Assembly (NCBI GenBank): GCA_026874595.1
Contig: CM049310.1
Span: forward strand, 80,035,056-80,099,055
Origin: Sipunculus nudus
Taxonomy: Eukaryota > Annelida > Sipuncula > Golfingiida > Sipunculidae
Length of the DNA: 64,000 bases
Direction: 5' to 3'
The notes under the pieces: model-generated
The model's input: only the letters and a program-made list of their open reading frames with translations
The model's database searches: none
What the model was told of the DNA's origin: nothing
Program-made: the position numbers and the translations under genes
Shown here: positions 1-12,946 of the stretch, piece by piece
How positions within the stretch are numbered: the first letter of the stretch is position 1
How the letters are laid out: each line of letters begins with the position of its first letter

Positions 1-207
1 AGGACTGGGCTCCCAATCACCTGATATTTGCCCATGTACAGTAAAAAAATTGTGGGGCGATCTAGACCGGTATGTGGAGTGAGCTAAATTTTATTTGGCA
101 TTCACACTGTGCCGAACCAAGTGACCATGTAGAACGCGCTAAACTGTCAAGTTAGGATGCATTGCACTAACAGCACAGCTGACAGGCACGTGGCTGATTT
201 ATATATA

Positions 208-352
208 TGTAACCGGACACACAAAAGCATTCCTACTGGCCTTGCTAGTGAAGCTTGCTTTGTTAGCGAAGCAGTAAAACGTCTTGACTTGGGTGTCACA
301 GGTTACGGGTTTGAACCCACATTTTGGCCTGGTTTCTATTTTCACCCATTAC
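208..352 (+). repeat. tRNA-derived SINE copy 1
   Basis: This copy shares nearly all of its length with a second copy about 240 bases downstream. It contains a tRNA-like internal RNA polymerase III promoter: an A-box-like TAGCGAAGCAG at 264-274 and a B-box-like GGTTTGAACCC at 308-318. The spacing suits a tRNA-derived SINE. The B box differs from the usual GGTTCGAACCC by one base. I see no clear tail or target duplication, so the limits are approximate. Confidence 0.5.
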
Positions 353-448
353 AAATGGTGGCAGTGGTGGGATCCAGTTCACCTGTGTGACCCCCAGGAA
401 GATTTCCACGTTCTGGGGACAGAACATTCTCGGAGAAGGTGTGAATGT

Positions 449-592
449 TACCAGACACACAAAAGCGTTCCTACTGGCCTTGCTAGGGAAGCTTGCTTTA
501 TAAGCGAAGCAGTAGAACTTCTGACTTGTGTGTCACAGGTTAAGGGTTCGAACCCACATTCAGGCCTGGTTTCTATTTTCACCCGTTACATA
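449..592 (+). repeat. tRNA-derived SINE copy 2
   Basis: This is the second copy of the element at 208-352. It has the A-box-like segment at 502-512 and a canonical B box within GGGTTCGAACCC (544-555). Short insertions and substitutions separate the copies. The direct orientation and the shared flank (CCTGGTTTCTATTTTCACCC) suggest either a dimeric SINE or a local duplication. Confidence 0.5.
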
Positions 593-619
593 TATATTTT
601 CCTATTACAAAAACTATAA

Positions 620-2029
620 AACTCCTGTAATCTGAGCCTCTTTTGGACAACTTAACAAATAAATTCTGATATTATATCATTTTTTTACCTGGAAGATTGT
701 TATTTCTTCAGTCAAAGTGGACCAAGAATATGGGGGCTTGTGCATCTTCTTTTTAACCATCATAGATCAAATGCAGTGAAGCCTAAAATACCCCACCAAG
801 AAGTCCCAAACAAGCATTTGGACAACATTTTGGCTTTCAGATTAAAAAAAAATTGACCAATACTGTCCATTTTATTGGAGGTTATGCTTAACATACCTAA
901 GAATAAAACAATGGGGTGTTCTCTGTGTTCCGTCACATGATGGCTAGAGCCAACCAGAGAAAGCCAGACCATTCACTACTCTGTTTCATATTGTATGTGT
1001 AACATGGTCCAAGCAGGTTTTCAGTTTTAATCTCAGTTATAGTAAATCATTAACGAAGCAGGTTCTTTGTAGGAACTCTCTTTATAAGTTGTACATAAAA
1101 ATCTGGTATCCCCTTTCAACAGCATGTCCAGTGCTTAACTGTACTTGTATATAGGTATGCTCATACATTAGTAGCAATCACTTAGAGTGTCCTCTTATCT
1201 CCATTATACAATGTATGTTGACAACATCTGGATTTACCAAAGGGCATCTCATATGTATATAACTGGACCAAAACAAAAAGGCTGTACGAGTCATCACTGG
1301 TCCTTGAATCTTAAGTAAATATAACACAATCTGTGAAGAAGTGCGAGGGCGAGGCGAGCCGTGGACCATCCATTGCAAGGAGCGCTGACAGACTTATGAT
1401 TTCACCACCAGGGGGTACCACTGTCGGGTTTTAAGATATATTCAACTGACTTGGGGGTCACTCGCCTTAGATCATATTATGTTGGACCTTATCACATATG
1501 TATCAATAAGACCATGAGACCTGAGATAAAGCCCATCATGACATTTCATATTTTTTTTTAAAATTAGGCTATATAACACTATATTTGACTATCAGGATGT
1601 AAAATTCAAGCACTATCTTTTTAAAGAAACTTACTGAGACACTAAAGAACACATGTACTAGAGAGACCATACAGCTACTTAGCTTAAGTTTTGTCCCATA
1701 AAGTTGCCCAACTGCCAAAATGTTACACTTAATGTTTTGTGCTGATACCTGTTGCTTGTAACATCTGGCTGAGATCCAAATTAAGTGGTCAATGTTTGAG
1801 CAATTTTTGCGTGCTGTGGAAGAACTTTCAACATTTATACAATCTCTCCAAATTTCCTATGTTGGTGCCCCTTCATGCCCTTCAACAGGCTAAATATCTG
1901 TAGAAAACATCCAGATTACTGATGCAATAAATGTGTGTGATGCACTTATAATCACTTGTGTGTTCCCCTAGGATCATCCACAGGGCCTGTGAAGTATGTT
2001 TGTCTAGGTAATATGGTGGCTGGTCTCAC
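620..2029. other. intergenic, nothing recognised
   Basis: This AT-rich stretch has only short open frames with no family resemblance. I see no RNA gene, repeat array or promoter that I can support. Confidence 0.6.
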
Positions 2030-3830
2030 TGCCAGGTGAATTCCCTCAAGACGTGGGAATCAAGCCAGGGCTGTCCTATATGGGCTGGAACAAACCTGCA
2101 GTTTTGGCACTCACTGCCTTTGTGATCACCTGCAAAGACACACAGCACATTTCTGAGAGAACAGAAGATAGTTTGACATTTTTTAAAATGGGTAGGCACC
2201 AACATGGGAAGCGCCGCTGTGGGTTCCAGAAGGGTCATCCCTGGTACCCTCCCACTGCTGCAGCTGCTGCTTGTGTAAATGGCATTAGTGACTGTCAACC
2301 AGAGACTTCATCTTACCTGAGGCTACCAGGTGAACAGTATGATGAGGTTGTCAGTCTCTTGGAGCCAACAGGTTCCTGCCATGAGAGGATCCACCTACTG
2401 CGGCCAACAAGTGCCCATCTCTCCAGCAAGCAACACTAGTAAACCACTGCAAGGGGCTTGACTCTTACCAGATCAGTCATGCTGAATAAAACTATTGTTA
2501 TATTTCATGATGATTACCAGCAACACAGACAGCAATTCCCAGATTGTGATGGGAGCTTGCACCTTGACATAGCAGCTGAAGAGCAGTGGGGTCTGGCTTG
2601 GTGGGAGTGGCTGATGTGCAGGGAGTGTGGTTATGCTTTGGCTTACCTCAACCTCTTCCACAGCAAAGACAACCAGGATGAAACAGGGCTGAAAGCAGCT
2701 GATATAAAGCAAGAGTGTCCATGAGGGCAGCGCACACACTGGTATTTCTGTGACTTGACTGATCCACCTTTTGCTGGCCATAAACATTCCCTGTCCTGCA
2801 ATCTGTCACTGGCAGCATAAAGCAAACCAGGTGATGGTTCAGCTGACAGAGGGCAACATGGTTTATGCAGGCCATCAGGCAGGATCCTGGTGATCTGAAT
2901 CATTACCGTGGATTGGCAGCAAGCTCTCCAATACAGGTTAAGATAAATGCCCTATACAATAACCCTATGTACTCCGGAGCTGGGAGGACCCCTTTCCAGG
3001 CAGCCACACAGATGGTTCAGATCACCTGTGAAAAGAGCACAGCCAGGAAAAAGGTTATTGCTGGTAAGGTCCAAAGCAAGCTGTGACAGACTGCACAGCT
3101 ACTGGAACAGCGCATCGAAGAGAGGGTCTCTGGTGCACACCACAAGGGCCACTGCTCAGCCTACCTTCCTTTGGAGGCTGTGATTGGTGAGTGGGACTCC
3201 CCACTTTGTATGTGTGTGTCTATGTGTTTCTGAGTTTGACTTAAGTTGGTTTCTTGGTTGGTTTCTTTGTTAGTTAGGTTTTTTAGTTGTTAAGCTTCTT
3301 TGTTTGTTTAAATGGCCAATCTATGGTTTACAAGCAATCAGAGGCAAGCCAGCAGATAATGACTGACCAACACAAGGGCCAATGGTATGGCTGTTCAGAA
3401 CATTGTGACAGATGCTGACAGCACAACTTTCCTGGGGGCCAGAGAGCTGTTTGAGTCTTCCTTCAAAGTGTTTTGAGCCTGTTTATCGGCTGGACACCAT
3501 CCATGTGAACAGGAAAGAGCATACATAAAGGCAGCAATATTTTCTCCAGGTGCTTTTATTTCATGCAGGCCAGCAGCCTAGATTAAGATATTGCAACAAC
3601 AGCTGGCCTATGACCTGACCAGGCGAGGCCATGGGGCATGTGGCAGCCTTCCAAAAGCTGCACTATTACGGAGAGACTGTGGGTAGACAATTCAGCAAAA
3701 CTGTGGAATGCCTGCTACAGTGTTACCAGGGAGACCAAAGTCTAAGCAATGGAGAGTTATACCCATGCCATGGGGAAGGGGAAGACTTTGGCTTACTGCA
3801 GCCTTATGTGTAAAATATGCTATATATGTT
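2030..3830 (+). pseudogene. decayed Mutator-like (MULE) transposase
   Basis: Several plus-strand frames in succession look like pieces of the transposase family that recurs in mollusc genomes as 'Mutator-like transposase domain' proteins. In order, I see a basic N-terminus (HQHGKRRCGF) near 2200, a segment with CRECGY in a GLAWWEWLMC context near 2620, and a segment with YNNPMYSGAGRTPFQAATQ near 2960. The last strongly resembles the pre-catalytic region of that family. A YYGE-containing piece follows near 3665. Frames change and stops intervene at least four times, so no active enzyme can be made. The family assignment is from memory of its motifs; an alignment to PF20700 would settle it. Confidence 0.45.
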
Positions 3831-6655
3831 TGCTGGATGACAGCAGAAAAGTTAAGCTGCACCTTCTCTGTAAAATTGGAGGAGGGGATGGGGGGTGGGT
3901 GGGGCTGGGGAAGGAATTGTGTTGATGGATAGTTGACAGACAGACAGACAGACTAACAAGGTGATTACTATTAGCATTCACTAACAATCAATAAACACAA
4001 GTTTTCAGTGTACCCGATGAAACAACAGATGTAAAACTTACATGATTGTGGTCATTTTTAGTAAAAAAATTAGAAAATTATTTGTTAAAAGACAAGAAGA
4101 AATACAGGTGGTACCACAATTTTTCACACATTGTGGTACTAAGTGGCAGATATTTAATTACCTCATACAGGATACATTTTTTGTTTGGTATTTCAGTTCA
4201 TCTATAATTTTAACAATGCAGCCTTTCCAAATACCAGTTGTTAGTGACAAGTGACAAAGGCCTAGGGTGGTGGTAGTTTAGGGCATTCAGGTGTTTAATT
4301 TACAGTGGCAGTGTGATTTGCAGGTCAGGTGGGACAGGCATTCGGGTTAGGATCTTGAATACCAGTCAGATGGTATGGCAGGTGTAATGGGGCTGACAGG
4401 TTTGGGAGACAATGCTCTCTGGGATAAGTTAGACATGGTAAGGCTGCATGCCCTGTTGTTTCAAGTGGGTAGTGAGGATACGAGCTCCCGGCATCCTGTA
4501 CGCAAAATATATGCAGAAATTCTCCTTCATCCGTAGGCAGACCTATGGCACTAGACATGTTGCTTATACTACAGGCCTGCCACAGGTGTGGGGGGGGGGG
4601 GGTGGTTTGCAAGACAGTTTTTACCTTTGGGTTACTGTCTTCAACAGGTATGCGGGCCAGCAATTAAGTCAGCCTCTCTTCACTGCATTTTTTGGCTAAA
4701 TAGAGGCTTGAGCTCATCCCATCGTAGTGATCTTATTATCCTCTGGGTTTCAGTGTTATTATAGGTTGGTTCACAGGGGGCTTGTTTGGTGGTAGTTAAG
4801 AGTAGGTTTTGTCTAGGAACATTGGGCTGCCTGGGCTAGTGCAGATAGCGATGAGAATGAGGCTAATGACGTGCAGTCTGTTGCTGGACCTATGTGGTGT
4901 TGAGGGGTTACCTCGTCGTCAGTGTCGGCATGTGCCAACTTTAAGACGGCATTTGGCTAGAAAGTGTATATATTTATATACACTATCTTTTTTTATAAGG
5001 AAAGTTTGAGGACAGGTCAATAGATTTTCAATTTCTTTAGGTTGTGAGTTTATCATTCTGGTACATTTCAGCCTAAAATCCAGTAGCATTTGTGTAAGGT
5101 TTCTCTAAAGGGATCAATAATGAGTTGTCTAAATTTTACACTACATAAAGCGTAACTATTATTTGTTAACAGTCCTACCGGTAGTGTAAAACATACAAAG
5201 GCAGTGCTGAGTAATATATTCAGACTGGCTTTGGCATAGGTCAGAGATTCCTGTTTGTACTGTTCAGTCTGGGATGTGATTCATAACTTTCTCCTATCTT
5301 CAGGAAGCTAGGGTGTTATTTGTAAAGTATTAAGAAGCTCTTGCAATTTTAAGCTAAGCTGACTATACAGCACATTATCACCTGTTTACATATTTATATA
5401 TATTTAAAGATACATATATAAAAACTTAAAATTTATTGAACACAACCTTAATATATATTTAATATTCTCTTGCAAGAAATGACGGTTTTTATTTAATAAA
5501 TAAATAAATTTTCTAAGTGTCAGAAAACAAAAATGTTTTTACTTTTTACCAAACAAATACATCATAAGAATCATAGGAACATGTAAATATGACCGTTGAG
5601 TTAAAATGATAAAATTTCAAATAACCCTTATAGTGTGTTTCTCTTGTACCTATTGGATTCATTTGTATGCAACCAACAACAGGAAATTACCTAATTGTTG
5701 CCCTGCTATGATATTTCCCTGTAGGAGCATGCTTTATTGTTAGTCCTTGTTGAACCCCTCATTTTCTTAAATCCTTGATCCTTGCCTGATATGGATAAGA
5801 GGCTGTATAGATAAGTAATAAGCCCTGTACTTGAAGGGGGGTGGGGGTTGTGCCATTTTTTTTAATGAACAATGTTCATCTGTTGTTTCTGCATTGTGGT
5901 CCAGTATTTGGTCGCTCAAACTACCAGCAGTCAACAAGGGTGTGCTGCATTCATTGCTCTCTTGTTTAACTCTCCTTTGTTTGGTTAACCTTTGCTCCAA
6001 AAGATGTATCTTCAAATACCAATTTTAACTTGCCATATGAATTTTCCCTCCAGCCCGGGGATGTAACTTAATCTATGCTGTCTGTAACATCATGGTCCAT
6101 ATGGCCTTGGGCAAACTGACAACTTTACGCATGTGATAAGCCTAATGCACTCATGTTTATCCGGGCATACTTGAACATGGTAGTTCTTCATACTATCACT
6201 AGCGAAAAAAATACCTTTATAAAGCTTAAGTAACCATGTTGTGAAAGTTTCATATTAGTCCTGCAGTTATTCAACTATGTTAATAAGGGTAACTAGAATT
6301 ATTAATCCTTGTTTCTCAATCTAGGTGTTAAATCACAGATTAAATTTTATTATTACAACTAGAATATGGGTATGTCAAGTGTTACTCTAGATTTATTAAT
6401 TAAACCAATTAAAGAGAACACTGAACAAATTTTTTGGGCTTCAGATTGTACAGCACACTCCACATTTGAGAAAGAACAAGACAGGATTGTAATTATATAA
6501 GTATATAATTATAATGACAACAAGAAGTAATAATACATTTAAAACTATTAAACTGTTAAATAAGCGCATATAAATGTATCATCACCAAGTCCATATCTAT
6601 TCTTATACCAAAACCAGGCTAACCTTTTTGTAGAATGTCCATTGTTTGTGCTTCT
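3831..6655. other. intergenic, nothing recognised
   Basis: This stretch holds short AT-rich runs, a G-run near 4590 and no open frame with recognisable composition or motif. No supported feature. Confidence 0.6.
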
Positions 6656-6660
6656 TTCTT

Positions 6661-6842
6661 GGGTAAATCCGTTATTGAATCAAATATAAAAGTTATTCCA
6701 GTTTAGCACTTGTGTATCTCCATCCATGAGTATATCCATTTGTGAGTCAAATATAAAAGTTATTCCTCTTTAGCACTTGTATATTTCCTTTCATTAGTAA
6801 ATCCAATTGAGAGTCAAATATAAAAGTTATTCCAGTCTCACA
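6661..6842 (+). repeat. short tandem repeat, unit about 65 bp, three copies
   Basis: Three imperfect head-to-tail units each contain GTCAAATATAAAAGTTATTCC or a one-base variant, preceded by a TAAATCC-like block. A (TA)n tract follows near 6850. I see no function. Confidence 0.6.
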
Positions 6843-7477
6843 CACAATAGTATGTGTATATATATATATATGTATACACACACAAATATATAAAAATTCC
6901 TTTTTGTTGCACTGTATCACTTCTGATGTATTTTATTCCTGTTAACTTAGTTTCACGTTATAATTACTTAGGTCCATTTTTGCTTCCTGTGGCCACTCAT
7001 ATCACTCTTGAATTTTTGCTGGTGGTGGTCTAAAGGTGAGCACCCCCTTTCTGGATGATCGTGGTCTTTTATAGATTATTTACTTTTTGATTGGCAAGTT
7101 CATGCCCCGCCTTGAATCACTAAAGACTAACCAATAAGAAAGAAGGAACCCTCTGGTTCCCAGGCGTTATTCCAACCATTTATCTATAGAAACATTAACT
7201 AAGTTCAAAGGAAACACCCTCTTAAGGAAATGTCACCCCACCCAAAATCCCTTTCATATAAGAGTAGCAACAAATCAAGCTTAATGTATTCTGTCACTGG
7301 GACAGTACTGTCCACTGCCCTAATGGAGTAGTACTTGACCATATGGTGCCTACATTGGACATCTGTACACAAGCCCGTTACCGGGAACAGATATACCAAA
7401 TAGAAATATTAACCACATACAAAAAATAACATAAATTATATGAATAAACAGATTAAAATAAATATTATTTAACCAAC

Positions 7478-7950
7478 ACGCCTTGATATTCTTGACAGGG
7501 TAGTCGACAAGTCAGTGAAGCGAGGCATGGATTGAGTGGCAAGGGGAAATAGAGAGAGTGCGTTGCATATAAGCATGGACGTCTCCAGCAGAAATGTGTA
7601 TGAAGGTGGCGCCACCTGCCACAACATCCAGAAAGTTATCCAAGTTGTATACAATTACAAAATTTAGGGCAGATAAGTCAAACCACAGCTGAGATATGAG
7701 TGCTTTTATCCCACGACAGACAAACAGACGGACGCTGTGCAATAATGGTTGCACATGGCAACACCAGTTTTGCGTATGATAAAGAGCTATGCGAGATCTA
7801 TACACATGGAAAATTTTGACCCAATTGGTCAGACGGTTCCCGAGATATTAGCTTGGATGTCTGCAGCCTGAACGTGAAAGTAGATGGCACCACCTGGCAC
7901 AAAATCGAAAAAGCATTCCAAGATGTAATGCCAAATTTTAGGCAGATAAA
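7478..7950 (+). repeat. fragment of palindrome-bearing repeat family A
   Basis: This is a truncated copy of the family found nearly complete at 46863-48900. It starts at the shared GGTAGTCGACAAG block, contains GGCATGGATTGAGTGGCAAG and one GGTGGCGCCACC palindrome near 7605, then fades out near 7950. The next 500 bases hold no supported feature. Confidence 0.6.
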
Positions 7951-8464
7951 GTCAAACCACTGTTTGTTCATTCCATCTCAAATGAACCAGTGCCTCCAGC
8001 TCCACCACCCCAGATTCTGCTGAAAGTCGGTCAGATTGTCAATTATAACCCTAATAGCACTTTTAACCCTAATAGCTCTTTTTCATGAGTTTGGCTGCTA
8101 AATTACTGTATATCCTGGTCTAAGGTCCATTTAAAGGTGGGGGGTGGTTAGATTTTTGACTATCTTGATTTTGGGTTGCATTTCCAGATATCCATATCTT
8201 TTGATACACTGAGGATAGAATCATGAAACTCACTTAATCTACATACTTTTTTACAGTGTTTATGATAAACAAATCAATATGTCATTAATATTAAATTGAA
8301 CCCCCCAGCAGCTCCCAAAAATGGGGAAAATTAGTGTATTTACGTGAAGCTTATAAATGATATGTATACAATTATTTTAATCATCAAATAAATCTAAATT
8401 TGATTATAACCCAGATGTATGGGTCCTATTCAGTACAGCTGTATCTTTCCCTGTCAATTGTATC

Positions 8465-8745
8465 CCCAGACAAAGTTGGGGGATACTATGTTTTCATACC
8501 GGTCCCGCCACCGCCGCATAAAAATCTTGTTGGCGCAATAACTCAAACAATATTTCACGGATCTTTACCAAACTTGGTATATGTGTAGATATGGGTGAGA
8601 GGATGAAGCCTATTTAAAATGAGGTCATGACCTGGACTAGGAGGGTGTCCTTGACCTTGAATAGGTCCAATTCTGGGGAAACTCACACAAATTCTTAAAT
8701 ATCTCAAGAAATCTGCACCCCCCCCCCCCCCCCCCCCCCCACCAC
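8465..8745 (-). repeat. fragment of palindrome-bearing repeat family C, with poly-C tract
   Basis: This stretch matches, in inverted orientation, the segment at 56340-56460: both contain a GAGGTCATGACCT block and an ACCAAACTTGGTAT block. A TATCCCCAGACA start resembles the left edge of the 54.9 kb copy. A run of about 30 C residues at 8707-8740 follows; such runs are prone to assembly length error. Confidence 0.5.
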
Positions 8746-8951
8746 GGTCAACAACTACCCCTGACAACCACCACCAACAGCATCTGACACCGACGCGCAA
8801 GTCCAGTGGCAGCTCCCCTACACCACCAGCGAAAGTTTAGAGGGCACCCAGACGAGCGCACATCCCATCCGCCCACTGACAGCAACTACCAAGACGACTA
8901 CCCAGACCTACACCGGGACAGCTCCAGACAGACCAGACAAGACCCCTCAAC

Positions 8952-8993
8952 AGTCCTTTTTAGGACTACCCCCCAACAGTCCTATTTAGGACT
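8952..8993 (+). other. two histone-type stem-loops in tandem
   Basis: Two hairpins lie 26 bases apart: AGTCCT-TTTT-AGGACT (8952-8967) and AGTCCT-ATTT-AGGACT (8978-8993). Each has a 6-bp stem and 4-base loop, preceded by CAAC and followed by ACTA or CTAA. This is the geometry of the histone mRNA 3' stem-loop. There is no histone coding sequence nearby. Confidence 0.5.
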
Positions 8994-9852
8994 AACAAAT
9001 CACATACAGACCTGGCAGTGGACAGACAGACACAACTTTAGGTCCGCTGCCTGCCACAAGACCAAGCCTCAAGACCAAGACAAGACTGGTAGTCCTGGGA
9101 CAAGCCAAGAGAAGACAAGACCACCCCGACAGCCGGAACCCAAGTCAAGACAAGCAAGACAAGGACAGCACAAGTCAAGAATCCAGCTGAAGACCAAGCC
9201 AAGACAGCCTGCCCGAACCAATTAAGTCACAGGAAGTCCGGCTCTTCGCGGTGGGAGTTGTTCTGTCGGCGATCTGGGTTTCCCTGCTTGTGTTCGGCCT
9301 CTCTGTTGTGGTGCACATTCTGCTCGGGGATGTCGCTCGCGACCTGGTTCTTGGGGGCAGCGGCTTTGCTGCTGGTGTCTGTGCGGTGAGTGGCCCGCTC
9401 GGGGCTTTGTGGGTGTGGATGATGTAGCTTTCCCGGTCACCGGTGCGGGTGGTCGCTGGTGGCTCTTGGCGGCTCCTTGGCTTGGCTTGTGTGGCAATCT
9501 TCGGCAACAAAATTATAGTCTAAAGAGACAGGCCGGGGCGGTGGTCCCAGACCACCTCAACTGTGTCTGTCTAATGACTCAAAATACTAGATCTAGTCTA
9601 GTCACTTGCTCCCCATTATTCGTTCTCTGTTCGCAGGAGCTGAAAGACAGCAGTGTTCAGTGTTCCACTCGCTCACTGACCACCGTACCGTGCGGACGTG
9701 CCAGTGAGTCTCTCCAGCCACCAGCCTCCTTTGTGTCACCAGACATAATTAATAAGTTCAACGAACTGTCACCTATTAGCACTGAGTTAGTTCAGTCAGT
9801 AAAACTTACACGTAGTGTTAAGTCTGACTTGGCCGGCCGGTGCCACCCAAAC

Positions 9853-9868
9853 AGTCCTTTTTAGGACT
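9853..9868 (+). other. histone-type stem-loop
   Basis: AGTCCT-TTTT-AGGACT has a 6-bp stem and a TTTT loop, flanked by CCAAAC and AAAA. It is the same motif as at 8952 and 62887. It lies upstream of the decayed LINE ORF1, in what may be that element's leader. Confidence 0.5.
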
Positions 9869-10270
9869 AAAAGCACCCACAACAACAAACAAGACTTCAA
9901 CTACAGATACAGTGGAACCAAGACTACAAGATACAAAGACACAGATACAAAATACAGCCGCAAGATACAGACACAAGACAGACAGCACACTCAATACACA
10001 TACTTGTTTATACCTTGTGTGACTTGTGTAAGTAAACATACATTCATGCATGACATTTTTGGAGCCGAAAAACAAGTAAGTTATTTACTAGCACTACTTA
10101 ACAACCTAACACATCACACAGACATGTTCCGTACTCGGGCCAACTCACCAAAATTCTTCACAGAAACAAAAGGATTCATCAGGAAAAAAATCCAAAACAA
10201 ACTAAAACAGGCTTAATTACAAGAAAACACAGAAAAAAACAACATAACATCACAAACAAACGAACCAACA

Positions 10271-11600
10271 ATGACAAACAAAAACAACCCGAAACAAACT
10301 GACAACACAAGTAAGAAAACGACAACAAAACAAGCAGCAGATAACAAACCAAAAGCCACTGAAATCAAACCAAAAACAACAGACAAACCGAAAGCTAATC
10401 AAAACAAACCAAAGAACAAAAACCAAACAACCTCAGACAACAAACTGCAAACAAAGGACACAAAACCCACAAACGACAACAGCGACAATATTGACACACA
10501 GAACACAGCCATTGAGATGTTAAATAAAATCATCATTGCAAAAGACGAGGAGATTGAAAAACTCAAATCTCAGACTAGATTCCATGACCGCCATCATGAA
10601 TGGCATGGCCCAAGAGCTAAAAGCACTCAGAGAGGCCATGACAAAAGAAGACACCAAACACATAAACACACAAAACTCAGAACAAACACAAGCCTCCCCT
10701 CAACTCCGTAGCTGCGATACGGAACTGGAAAAAATGGTGGACATCAAAAACACCCAAGAAAGAAAATATGTTACACCCAAAAGACCGTCAGCCAAACAGA
10801 GACTATTCCTTGCAAACACAACATCAAATGAAACTCAAGTGCAAATGAACCTTAGAGACGGACTCATAGACATGCAAACCAAAACACCAAAACGTAAACA
10901 AACATCACCACAACAAAACACAGACAAACCTGAAGCACTCACAAAACCAAAAAAAAAAACAAAAACAATCCACTTCAACAACAAGCAACAAACAATCAAA
11001 CAAACAAACCATAACACCTGAAACAACTCAAGAAACACAACCTCCCACTATACAAACAAAAAAAACACAAACGAGGAAAACAAAATGGACACAAACCAAA
11101 CCCAAACAGGGAAAAAACAAAAACCAAACAAAGGAGTAATAAAAGGTGTACCAACAGACACAAGCACACAACAAATAAAAGAAGCTCTGTCCAACATGGG
11201 CGTCACAGAAGCTCATAGACTTGGACAGAGCATGGTATTCAAACTGACTTTTGAAACACCAACTGCATACCAGAATGCCACAAAGACAAAATTAAAACTA
11301 AACAACAAAATCTACCCAGTCACAAAATACGAAGAACTAAAAGAAATAACACAATGTTACAACTGCCAAAGATTTGGCCATACTGCAAAACAGTGCAAAG
11401 AAACACCCAGATGCCTAAGATGCGGCACTTCCGGCCACACACTAAAAGAATAAAACGCAAACAGACAAGACGCTGAATGCGCAAATTGTCAAGGAAACCG
11501 CATAGCAAGCTTCAAGTCTTGCCCAACATACAAATTAGCAAACACCACACACAGAAAAAAAGAAAATTATCCAAGAGAAAACAAACAAGTGACCCATGGG
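10271..11600 (+). pseudogene. non-LTR retrotransposon ORF1 (gag-like), 5' part, broken
   Basis: A Lys/Asn/Gln/Thr-rich coding stretch in two frames leads into an RRM-like region (KGVPTDTS, about 11145) and retroviral-type zinc knuckles. Two knuckles, CYNCQRFGHTAKQC and CLRCGTSGH, lie at 11350-11445. A third, CANCQGN..., follows at about 11480 beyond an in-frame TAA. This is the layout of ORF1 proteins of Jockey/CR1-type LINEs, which bind the element RNA. A frame change near 10540-10710 and stops at 11022 and 11451 disable it. The reading frame is interrupted at 11608 by another element and appears to resume at about 14985. Confidence 0.6.
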
Positions 11601-11749
11601 TCATGACGCTCAGCTGACTGGGAAGAGATTCACAAAAGGAAATTTTATCATCAGAATGGTAGATACCCATTCAACTGAAGCATCAAACAGATTAACCAAC
11701 AGGCCAAGATTTAGTCCGTATTTATATATCTGAAAAATAGAGAAAAAAT

Positions 11750-12946
11750 GTGTAAACTTTAAAAACTAGAATACTGGTAGCCAACAAGTGACTACGTGAA
11801 TCTGCCAAAATCAGAGTGAAGTGAGGCATGGATTGAGTGGCAAGGGGAAACAGTGAGGTATGTTGCATATTAGCATGGATGTCAGCAGCCTAAATGTGTA
11901 TGTAGGTTGTGCAACCTACCACAAATCCAGAAAGCTGTCCAAGTTGTATACATATGCAAAATTTTAGACAGAAAAGTCAAACCACTACATGGATATGAGT
12001 GATTTTTGCCCATGGCAGACAAACAGACAAACACTGTGCAAAAATCTTTGAAGGTAACCCCTCCAGTTTTGTGTATGATAAAGACCTATGTGAGATGTAA
12101 ACACATGCACAATTTTGGCCCAATCGGTCAAATGGTTCCTGAGATATGAGCTTGGATGTGTCCAGCGTTAACTAGAATGTAGGTGGCGCCACCTGTCATA
12201 AAATCAAGAAAGCTGTCCACGATGTATAAACCTGCAAAATTTTAGGCAGTTATGTCGAACCACTACAGAGAAATGAGTAATTTTTGGCCACAGCAGACTA
12301 ACAGACAGACGCTGTGCAAACATTGTTACAGGTGGCGCCACCATTTTTTGTGTATGTTACAGAGCTATCAAAGGGCTACATTTGTATAAATTTTATTTCC
12401 TGATCGGTCAAACGGTTCCCGAGATATAAGCTTGGATGTCATCAGCGTGAACGTGAACGTAGGTGGCGCCACCTGTCATAAAATCAAGAAAGCTATCCTG
12501 GATGTATACACATGACGAATTTCAGGTGAATTAGTCAATTCACTGCAGAGATATGAGTGATTTTAACCCAAGGCAGATGAACAGATGGTCACTGTGCAAA
12601 CATGGTTACAGGTGGCGCCACCATTTATTGTGTATGTTATAAAGCAATCCAAGGGCTACATTTGTATCAATTTTATTTCCTGATCGGTCAAACGGTTCCC
12701 GACATATGAGGGTTTATGAGTGGAAACAGACCCACAAATGGACACTGGATAGAGAGGAAAGGTCAGAGGTCAATGCAAATTGGTTAGGCACCAGTTCACA
12801 TGTGACCCGATAATAGGTGTAAGTTTGGGAAAAATCGGTCCATTAGTCTCCGAGGAGCTCTCTGGAAAGGAACGCCGCCGCGGCGGAGGAACTCGGTCAA
12901 AAACAGAGTATCCGCAAAACTTCATTTTGGCGGATACAAAAATACA
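11750..12946 (+). repeat. palindrome-bearing repeat family A, short copy
   Basis: This is the same family as 46863-48900, with fewer internal units. It begins ACTAGAATACTGGTAG and ends CATTTTGGCGGATAC. The end is the inverse of the family's start block GTATCCGCCAAAAT (degraded here to GAATCTGCCAAAAT), which implies terminal inverted repeats. Internal units of roughly 150 bp alternate with GGTGGCGCCACC palindromes near 12185, 12332, 12464 and 12612. Confidence 0.6.

Noticed and set aside
208-592. Functional tRNA genes
   Set aside because: A and B boxes are present, but no acceptor stem or anticodon arm of a real tRNA can be folded. A SINE fits better.
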